Part shown: positions 40,110-45,604 of the stretch, piece after piece
Layout of the letters: each line of letters starts with the position of its first letter
How positions within the stretch are numbered: position 1 is the first letter of the stretch
Origin: Methanobacteriota archaeon
Lineage (GTDB): Archaea > Thermoplasmatota > Thermoplasmata > UBA10834
Direction of reading: 5' to 3'
DNA: 45,604 bases
Assembly (NCBI GenBank): GCA_020725925.1
Contig: DYTN01000005.1
Location: 58,370 to 103,973 of the forward strand
Made by a program: the position numbers and the translations under genes
Notes under the pieces: generated by a model
The model's database searches: none
Seen by the model: the letters and a program-made list of their open reading frames with translations, nothing else
Told to the model about the DNA's origin: nothing

Positions 40110-40913
40110 TCAGCCGCCTGATGAGGCGATTTCTGATATCACTTTCGAAAGCCGTCGGACGGCGGCGGCCCAAGCATCGGCCCCAGGCACCTCGAACGGC
40201 GACTTCCCCCCAAGGTCGGCCCGCGCGACCGCCTCTGAAACCGGGAGTGCGTAGTCGAGGCGAAGCGAATGCGCCTTCAGAGCCTTGACGACCGCCGTCC
40301 TCTCCGCCTCGCTGCCAATCCTGTTGGCCACGACAGCGATCTTCCTCACTCCCATCTCCTTGGCCAGCTCGGAGATCCTCGCAGCAGTGTCCACGGACCT
40401 CGACCCCGGCTCCACAACGGCCAGGAGGACGTCCACCCCCCTGCAGGTCGACCGGCCGAACTGCTCCAGGCCCGCCTCCATGTCCACCACTACTGCCTCG
40501 TCCCGCTCGAGGACAACGTGCTCCAGCAGGCTCCGCAGGATCGCGTTCTCTGGGCAAAAGCAGCCGGATCCCGCTGCACGAATGGTGCCCAGAACGAGCA
40601 ACCGGACTCCTTCTGCCCCGACCTTCGAATAACGCTCAGGGATGTCGTCCACGCGCGGGTTGAGCTTGAAGAAGGGGCCGGAGCTCGTCCCCGGCCTCGC
40701 ACCCGTCCGCTCCTCTATCAGGTCCAGCTCGGACGAGATCGGCTGGGGCATCTGTGCCCTCGGAATCTCGAGCACGGAGTGAAGATGGGCTGCGGGGTCT
40801 GCATCCACGGCCAGGACGGTCATGCCGTCCTTCGCCCAGATGCGCGCCAGAGAGCCCACGATGGTCGTCTTCCCGACGCCGCCCTTGCCAGCGACGGCGA
40901 TCTTCAGGCCCAT
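40110..40913 (-). CDS. cooC: CODH nickel-insertion ATPase CooC
   Basis: 267 residues. It has the deviant Walker A GKGGVGKTT (residues 9-17), VLAVDADPAAHL, the nickel-site pair Cys118-x-Cys120 in GCFCPENA, and VVDMEAGLEQFGR. This is the classic CooC pattern: a P-loop ATPase dimer that binds nickel between its Cys-x-Cys motifs and delivers it to the C cluster of CODH. The final ten residues are polar and serine-rich. It follows cooT with a 3-base gap. It is distinct from the CooC-like protein at 32560, which has GCYCYVN at this site; the two may serve CODH and ACS respectively (inference). Confidence 0.93.
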   Translation of the reverse strand: MGLKIAVAGKGGVGKTTIVGSLARIWAKDGMTVLAVDADPAAHLHSVLEIPRAQMPQPISSELDLIEERTGARPGTSSGPFFKLNPRVDDIPERYSKVGAEGVRLLVLGTIRAAGSGCFCPENAILRSLLEHVVLERDEAVVVDMEAGLEQFGRSTCRGVDVLLAVVEPGSRSVDTAARISELAKEMGVRKIAVVANRIGSEAERTAVVKALKAHSLRLDYALPVSEAVARADLGGKSPFEVPGADAWAAAVRRLSKVISEIASSGG

Positions 40914-40916
40914 GGG

Positions 40917-41114
40917 TCAGCCCTTCCTGGGCTTCAGGATGATCTCGTGGCGCATGAGGTTGGCCTCTGCGAGCTCAACTCCCTTGACGGTCTTCCTGTC
41001 CCCCGCGATGCCGACGCACGTCACCTCGTCCCCCGAGACCAGAACTCTCGCGGCCTCGGCCATCACGAGGGACTTCTCGGAGCCCTTGAGCACATACACT
41101 GATGATTCGCACAT
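40917..41114 (-). CDS. cooT: CooT-family nickel-binding protein
   Basis: 65 residues, matching CooT (about 65). It begins MCESSVYV; Cys2 is the conserved residue that binds nickel in Rhodospirillum rubrum CooT. The rest is a small beta barrel with a basic end (KPRKG). CooT helps supply nickel for CODH maturation. The ATG at 41114 is required to make the cysteine residue 2; a GTG three codons upstream would break this pattern. A TATA-like element (ATACTAATAG, about 41147-41156) lies upstream, so cooT-cooC may have its own promoter apart from the ACT-domain gene. Confidence 0.86.
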   Translation of the reverse strand: MCESSVYVLKGSEKSLVMAEAARVLVSGDEVTCVGIAGDRKTVKGVELAEANLMRHEIILKPRKG

Positions 41115-41156
41115 TGCCTGCACCGGACTATGGCACGCAGAAGGAGCTATTAGTAT

Positions 41157-41561
41157 CTAGTCCACGGAACATTCGGCGATCTGTCCGGCAATCTGCTTCG
41201 CCTTCTGGTAGTCGTCCACGCCGAACACGAACCTGAGCCTGTCGCCCTTCTGGCCCAGCAGGTAGCTGGTCTTGATCTGCACGCCCTTGTCGACGAGGCA
41301 CCTTGCTGCCCTCACCCACTGCCCTGGCCTGTTGTACATGTCTATGACCAGGACCTTCCTCTCAGTGAAGGGCAGGTCGGCCTTGATGAAGGTGTGCCTG
41401 CACTCCTCGTCGACCGCTGTGAGGAACCGGATGAAGTACTTCTCTCCGACCTTGGCGGTGGCGATCGTGTCCAGGTTGATGTTGTGCTCAGCAAGGAGCG
41501 CTACCGCGTCCAGAAGATCCTTGCTCGACCCTGATATCGTCAGCTCGAACTCTGTGGTCAT
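41157..41561 (-). CDS. Tandem ACT-domain regulatory protein
   Basis: 134 residues with two ACT-like halves (about 1-65 and 70-130), a fold used for binding amino acids or other small ligands and regulating enzymes. The first half has the ACT-like start ELTISGSSKDLLDAVALLAEHNINL; the second has RPGQWVRAARCLVDKGVQI. No enzyme domain is attached. A Shine-Dalgarno (GGGGGAG) and a TATA box (AATAAATAG, about 41606-41614) precede the ATG. It lies just upstream of cooT-cooC with a 42-base gap, so it may be a regulator or sensor in the CODH/ACS locus (inference). Confidence 0.75.
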   Translation of the reverse strand: MTTEFELTISGSSKDLLDAVALLAEHNINLDTIATAKVGEKYFIRFLTAVDEECRHTFIKADLPFTERKVLVIDMYNRPGQWVRAARCLVDKGVQIKTSYLLGQKGDRLRFVFGVDDYQKAKQIAGQIAECSVD

Positions 41562-41802
41562 CGAAAACTCCCCCTGTTGGCCTCCGGGGCCATATTGCGC
41601 TGTATTCTATTTATTCTGTGTGGCTCGGAGAACGATGGCTTGAAATGTCCCGACGTTTCCGTCTTTCAAGTCAGGCGATGGATGGTTGATATCGTTTGGC
41701 ATGACGGAGTCCAGCAATCGCGCACAATTCAAGAAAGCGGAGGAGAATGCGAAAGGTTTGGGTCCAGGGCAACGCGACCGCCCTGGACGAGAACACCGCG
41801 CC

Positions 41803-43053
41803 CTAGTCCTCGCAAGACCCGTAATACTCCATGAGGCAATCGACCCACGCGGACTCGCTCACGAGGTCCAGGCCGACGGAATCGTACACGAACTGCCTCG
41901 CCCATATCCATGATTGCGAGTAGTAGTGCGAAGCCGACGGCGGGAACCAGAAGTTCAGCCCATGGATGTTCGTGCCCATCTTCCTGCTGTGCGATTCGGC
42001 GATGACGGCCGAATCGAACGCGGACTCCCACGCGGCGATGGCGGTATCCAGGCCCGCGTCGAGGCCCTTCACGCCCTCGACGAACGCCTGCACGTCTGGC
42101 ATCCATTCGTAGCCCGCGCTGTTCGCCCACTTAGTCACCTGGGCAGCGCCCCGAGCCTGTCCTATCGCAACGGAGTTGTCGTCGACCAGTGGCAGCAGGA
42201 CCTCGGTGAATTCGCAAAATGCGGACCCGAGCGCGGCCATCTGGGCCAGGTCGACCACAGCTATGGTCGCGAAGTCCTGGGCGTAGGTCATCAGGTGGTC
42301 GTAGGCCCACTTGTCGCTGTAGTATTCGACGTAGTCGTGCACGATCATGCTGGCGAGCTCCGCGGGGGACATCCCTGGGTTCTCCCAGAGCTTCCCAATG
42401 AGCATCTCGTAAGGCAGCCCGTCGAAGGGCACCATGCTCTGGGAAGCGAGCATGTACGGCGCGACGTCGCGCAGCTCGTATGCCACCTCGATCGTGGCCA
42501 TTTGGCACGCGTCGAAGGCAACGATGTCCACACTCTTGCCCTTGCTCTGGGCCTTGGCGTCCCTGAGGGCGTCCGCAAGGCCGTCGACGGGCATCAGCGT
42601 GTCGCCGTTCGTCTCGTCCTGGCACGTGCCCCTCCAGCCATACCCGTGGTCCTGGACTACGAGCATGGTCTTCCTCGCCGGGAACTTGCCCATGCCGTAC
42701 ACCACGAAATCCTCGAGGGATTCGGGGTCCGACGTGTTCAGCTCCGGCCATGTGTCGACCAGCCTTCGCTCGCCATCAACGATATCGTAGATCCACACGC
42801 CGTCCATCGAGAGTATGTCTATCAGAGCCACGATGTTGACCTTCTCGTTGGTCGGCAGGGACTGCTCCCACTTGCTCAAGGCGAACTCGGTGCAGAACTC
42901 GAGGCTGTTGTCGGCGTCCCAGTACATCAGCAGGGTCCATTCCTTGTCCGCCTTCACCTTTGTGGACGGCGGACCGGCGAGGACGCCCATCGGTATGACG
43001 AGCGCGGCCGCAACAAGCACGCACAGAACGCACTCTATTTTCCTAGAGATCAA
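41803..43053 (-). CDS. Secreted clostripain-like cysteine peptidase (family C11)
   Basis: 416 residues. A signal peptide (1-26) is followed by the C11 fold: KEWTLLMYWDADNSLE opening strand, the catalytic His136 (VVQDHGYGWRG) and the catalytic Cys183 (VAFDACQMATIEVAYEL). C11 peptidases such as clostripain cut after Arg or Lys and need calcium. There is no membrane anchor after the peptidase domain, so it may be released. Together with the membrane-bound subtilase at 471-2648 it suggests that extracellular protein is a food source. GGGGGGAAGGT precedes the ATG. The 241-base gap to the ACT gene holds only the latter's promoter. Confidence 0.9.
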   Translation of the reverse strand: MISRKIECVLCVLVAAALVIPMGVLAGPPSTKVKADKEWTLLMYWDADNSLEFCTEFALSKWEQSLPTNEKVNIVALIDILSMDGVWIYDIVDGERRLVDTWPELNTSDPESLEDFVVYGMGKFPARKTMLVVQDHGYGWRGTCQDETNGDTLMPVDGLADALRDAKAQSKGKSVDIVAFDACQMATIEVAYELRDVAPYMLASQSMVPFDGLPYEMLIGKLWENPGMSPAELASMIVHDYVEYYSDKWAYDHLMTYAQDFATIAVVDLAQMAALGSAFCEFTEVLLPLVDDNSVAIGQARGAAQVTKWANSAGYEWMPDVQAFVEGVKGLDAGLDTAIAAWESAFDSAVIAESHSRKMGTNIHGLNFWFPPSASHYYSQSWIWARQFVYDSVGLDLVSESAWVDCLMEYYGSCED

Positions 43054-43111
43054 GATACCTTCCCCCCTGTATGCGCCAGTGCCCCGTATCAGGCGCCCGT
43101 GAGATAAGGAT

Positions 43112-43945
43112 TTGCGACCGCAAGGGAGTTATGCGGTCTTGAGCATCGTGTTGGACGGGCAGCCCGGGGTTGAGCATCGCTTGAACGTGTCCTTCGACAG
43201 GATTGCAGACAGGTACGACGACACGAGGTCCCTGCCGGGAGACATCATGGAGCAGGTCATCGACGCCCTCGAGATGCTCGTGGACAGCAGGAAGCCGATA
43301 CTCGATGTCGGAGTAGGCACTGCTAGGTTCGCTCGGCCCCTCCAGGCGAGGGGGCAGGAGATCGTGGGGATCGACATCTCCACGCGAATGCTCCACAAGG
43401 CCAGGGCCAAGGGGACCGAGGACCTCATGCTAGCGAACGTGTGCCAGCTTCCGTTCGCGGACAACGCATTCGGGGTCGCCATGAGCGTCCACGTGCTCCA
43501 CCTCATCGCGGACTGGAGGCGCGCCCTATCGGAGATCGCCCGCGTGACCACGGAGAGATATGTGTCCGTCGCGTCGTACAGGGAGGACTCGCCCGCGGAG
43601 GACATGAGGAGGTACTATGAGGCCAAGTGCGAGGAGCTTGGGCACGCCGTAAAGCATCCAGGGCTGAGGGAGAGGGAGCTCAGGGACCTGCTCAGGGCGG
43701 ACCTCGTGTCCATGGTCGCTGTCCACGAGGAGGTCATAGACGTCCGGGCCCGCATAGAGGGGTTCGAGAAGAGGACCTACTCGAGCCAATGGCCCGTGCC
43801 GGAGGAGATCCACAGGCAAGCGGTGGAGGCGCTCAGGGCCAGGTACGAGGGCACCGAGCACTTGCTGGAGAGGGAGAGCATATATCTTCTCGCCTGGAAG
43901 ACCGCCAGGCTGAAGGAGTTCCTCAAGGGCATCGGGGTGAAGTGA
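43112..43945 (+). CDS. SAM-dependent methyltransferase
   Basis: 277 residues, class I methyltransferase. The core starts at FDRIADRYDDTR; motif I is ILDVGVGTARFARPL, motif II VGIDISTRML and the later MSVHVLHLIADWRRAL is the usual post-motif region. The C-terminal half (about 170-270) is helical, ending in Lys. The substrate is unknown; it could act on a quinone, lipid or small molecule. The start is uncertain: TTG 43112, TTG 43139 and GTG 43148 all precede the core, and none has an ideal Shine-Dalgarno sequence. It is divergent from the C11 peptidase gene. Confidence 0.83.
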   Translation: MRPQGSYAVLSIVLDGQPGVEHRLNVSFDRIADRYDDTRSLPGDIMEQVIDALEMLVDSRKPILDVGVGTARFARPLQARGQEIVGIDISTRMLHKARAKGTEDLMLANVCQLPFADNAFGVAMSVHVLHLIADWRRALSEIARVTTERYVSVASYREDSPAEDMRRYYEAKCEELGHAVKHPGLRERELRDLLRADLVSMVAVHEEVIDVRARIEGFEKRTYSSQWPVPEEIHRQAVEALRARYEGTEHLLERESIYLLAWKTARLKEFLKGIGVK

Positions 43946-43976
43946 GCCCCACTTTCGCCTGCCTGTAGTGCATCGA

Positions 43977-43983
43977 TTTATAT
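43977..43983 (+). promoter_or_regulatory. TATA box of the RPA operon
   Basis: TTTATAT, 65-71 bases before the ATG at 44048. It implies a leader of about 40 bases, long for this genome, with a hairpin and a Shine-Dalgarno sequence (GAGGGGGG, 44036-44043). Confidence 0.6.
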
Positions 43984-44005
43984 CCCGGGCACGGGTTGTT
44001 AGGAC

Positions 44006-44031
44006 AGCAGCACAGGAGAAACACGGCTGCT
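44006..44031 (+). repeat. Inverted repeat in the RPA leader
   Basis: AGCAGC (44006-44011) pairs perfectly with GCTGCT (44026-44031) across a 14-base loop, close to the expected transcript start and just before the Shine-Dalgarno sequence. It may fold in the RNA or bind a regulator. Confidence 0.4.
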
Positions 44032-44047
44032 CAGAGAGGGGGGTTTT

Positions 44048-45367
44048 ATGGAACTCGAGAAGCTGGCGCCCCACGTGGAAGAGATCGCACGGGCGCTCGG
44101 GGACAAGTTGTCGGAAGAGGAGATAGCTGAGGAGCTGAGGCGGTACGTCGACGTGTACAGGCTCAGCATACCGATGGCCAAGAAGACCATCGTGAAGAAG
44201 TACGGGGGGGACGCGAGCGCCTTCTCGACGGGCTTCCAGAGAAAGCTCGCGGAGCTGAGGCCGAACGAGCCCGTGGTGGACTTCGTGGCCAAGGTGCTCT
44301 CTGCCAACTCGAAGGAGATCAGCGCGAAGGGCGAGAGGAAGAACATCATCTACGGCTTCCTCGGGGACGAGACCATCACGCTGCCTTACACCGCCTGGGA
44401 GACCGAGGGGCTGGAGCTCCAGAAAGGGGATGTCATCTCCGTCAAGGGCGCATACACTCGTGAGTACCAGGGCAGGGTCCAGGTCAACTTCGGGAACCGC
44501 GTGTCCATCAGGAAGGAGGACCCGGCGACCATAGGGGACATCCAGATCGCTCAGGGACCGCCCAGAGTCGCCACTGTCGGCGAGCTCAGGGAGGCCATGG
44601 GGTTCGTGGAGGTCAAGGGGCGCATCCTGTCAGTCGAGCCCAGGGAGGTCACGGTCAAGGGCGAGGCGAAGAAGGTCTTCTCGGGCGTGCTGGCGGACGA
44701 GACCGGCAAGGTACAGTTCACGGCATGGTCCGACTTCAAGCTCAAGGAGGGTGAAGTGGTGAGGGTCTCCAGGGGCACGGTGAAGGCCTGGAGGGGCATC
44801 CCACAGCTGACCTTCGACGACAGAGCGGAGGTCACCAAGATCAAGGAGAAGTTCCCGAATGCCGAGGAGCTCCAGAAGAGCGGCCTCAAGATGATCTCCG
44901 AGATCGCCTCCAGGGGTGGCGCGATCGACGCGACCGTCAGGGGAGTGATCCTCGAAGTCAGGGAGGGCTCTGGCCTGATCATGAGGTGCCCTGACTGCAA
45001 GCGCGCGCTCCAGAAGGGCGTGTGCAAGGTGCACGGGCGCATGGACGGCTACCCAGACCTGCGCATCAAGGCGATCCTGGACGACGGCAGCGGGGCGGTC
45101 AGCGTCGTGCTCGGCCGTGAGCTCACCGAGAAGCTCATCGACACCACGCTCGACGAGGCCATGCAGAAGGCCAAGGAGAAGATGAACTTCGAGGTCGTCA
45201 AGGACATGATGGATGACCTGCTCACGCTCAAGGCCGCAACGGTCACGGGCTCGATAACGGCGGACCAGTACGGCCTGTCCATGATCGCCAAGGAGGCCGA
45301 GTTCTCAACGCCCCAGGTGAAGGAGGAGGCAGAGAAGCTCCTGGTAGAGCTGGAGGGCTCTGAATGA
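44048..45367 (+). CDS. Replication protein A-type single-stranded DNA-binding protein
   Basis: 439 residues. After an N-terminal helical region (1-65) come OB folds at about 70-160, 180-265 and 285-385. A zinc-binding site in the last (CPDCKRALQKGVCKVHG, Cys-x2-Cys-x8-Cys-x2-His) is the mark of archaeal and eukaryotic RPA large subunits. The protein coats single-stranded DNA in replication and repair. A helical tail (about 385-439) may contact the partner encoded next. The start has a strong Shine-Dalgarno sequence. The stop overlaps the next ATG (ATGA), as in the conserved archaeal rpa operon. Confidence 0.92.
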   Translation: MELEKLAPHVEEIARALGDKLSEEEIAEELRRYVDVYRLSIPMAKKTIVKKYGGDASAFSTGFQRKLAELRPNEPVVDFVAKVLSANSKEISAKGERKNIIYGFLGDETITLPYTAWETEGLELQKGDVISVKGAYTREYQGRVQVNFGNRVSIRKEDPATIGDIQIAQGPPRVATVGELREAMGFVEVKGRILSVEPREVTVKGEAKKVFSGVLADETGKVQFTAWSDFKLKEGEVVRVSRGTVKAWRGIPQLTFDDRAEVTKIKEKFPNAEELQKSGLKMISEIASRGGAIDATVRGVILEVREGSGLIMRCPDCKRALQKGVCKVHGRMDGYPDLRIKAILDDGSGAVSVVLGRELTEKLIDTTLDEAMQKAKEKMNFEVVKDMMDDLLTLKAATVTGSITADQYGLSMIAKEAEFSTPQVKEEAEKLLVELEGSE

Positions 45368-45604
45368 ACCTCAGGGAGGTCGCGTGGCGGGTATTCGCGG
45401 AGGAGTACAACTCCTCCATACTCGAGCACACAGGCGAGGGCGAGAAGCCCGTCTCGTACATCATCTCGCCCCTCGGGGCCAAGATCAACAGGATGTTCGT
45501 GGTGGGGGTGGTCACGGACATCCAGGATGTCGGCGAGGAGGGAAAGCCAAGGTACAGGGCCCGGGTTACGGACCCTACGGGCACCTTCTATGTCTCCGCA
45601 GGGG
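45364..45604 (+). CDS. RPA-associated OB-fold protein, 5' part only
   Basis: 80 codons are present before the window ends. The start MNLREVAWRVFAEEYN and the following strand-rich INRMFVVGVVTDIQDVG...YRARVTDPTGTFYVSAG fit the COG3390-type RPA-associated protein, which forms an OB fold and is encoded directly after RPA in many euryarchaea. The ATGA overlap with RPA shows translational coupling. The rest of the gene lies outside the window. Confidence 0.82.
   Translation, partial: MNLREVAWRVFAEEYNSSILEHTGEGEKPVSYIISPLGAKINRMFVVGVVTDIQDVGEEGKPRYRARVTDPTGTFYVSAG

Noticed and set aside
1..45604. CRISPR arrays, insertion sequences, tRNA or rRNA genes
   Set aside because: No regular repeats, transposase motifs, CCA-ended cloverleaf or rRNA signature was found by reading both strands; short tRNA-like folds could still be missed.

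Overview
The window looks like a chromosomal piece of a high-GC archaeon. Archaeal markers: a PurP-type AICAR formyltransferase, Nep1, Trm112, an RPA-type single-strand binding protein followed by a partner gene, a PEF-CTERM surface cupredoxin, a KaiC-like ATPase, and many genes with a TATA box about 25-35 bases before a nearly leaderless start. A Thermoplasmatota-like lineage is my best guess, but that is inference from gene style and not a placement.

Layout. 1-6240: secreted and envelope proteins (subtilase, PKD protein), uppP, a zinc-ribbon protein and a short LarC-like protein. 6348-8272: a sulfur-relay operon, TusA - DsrE - IscS-like, in which the IscS-like protein lacks the PLP lysine. 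8433-10826: a large secreted, membrane-anchored protein. 10937-14106: nucleotide-sugar and glycan genes. 14200-22226: housekeeping genes (Trm112, SerA, aminotransferase, PurM/HypE-like, Nep1, PurP, radical SAM). 22247-28288: membrane and transport genes, including an FTR1 iron permease behind an 18-bp palindrome and beside a type 1 copper protein. 28456-41561: a bacterial-type Wood-Ljungdahl carbonyl-branch locus. 41803-45604: a secreted clostripain-like protease, a methyltransferase and the RPA operon.

The centrepiece is the Wood-Ljungdahl locus. It uses the bacterial (Acs) parts, not the archaeal Cdh complex: AcsE (methyl-H4F:corrinoid methyltransferase), AcsV (corrinoid reductive activator), AcsC and AcsD (corrinoid Fe-S protein), two CooC-type nickel-insertion ATPases and a CooT-type nickel protein. 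The CO dehydrogenase (CooS/AcsA) and acetyl-CoA synthase (AcsB) are one uninterrupted 1379-residue polypeptide that keeps the ligands of the B, C, D and A clusters. AcsE implies a tetrahydrofolate-type methyl donor. No methyl-branch genes (formate-THF ligase, FolD, MetF) lie in the window, so the direction of the pathway cannot be read here.

Two genes, the CooC-like ATPase at 32560 and FTR1 at 24876, have no ATG, GTG or TTG that would include their essential N-terminal motifs. Both have a CTG at the right place behind a strong Shine-Dalgarno sequence. No tRNA, rRNA, CRISPR array, insertion sequence or integrase was seen.
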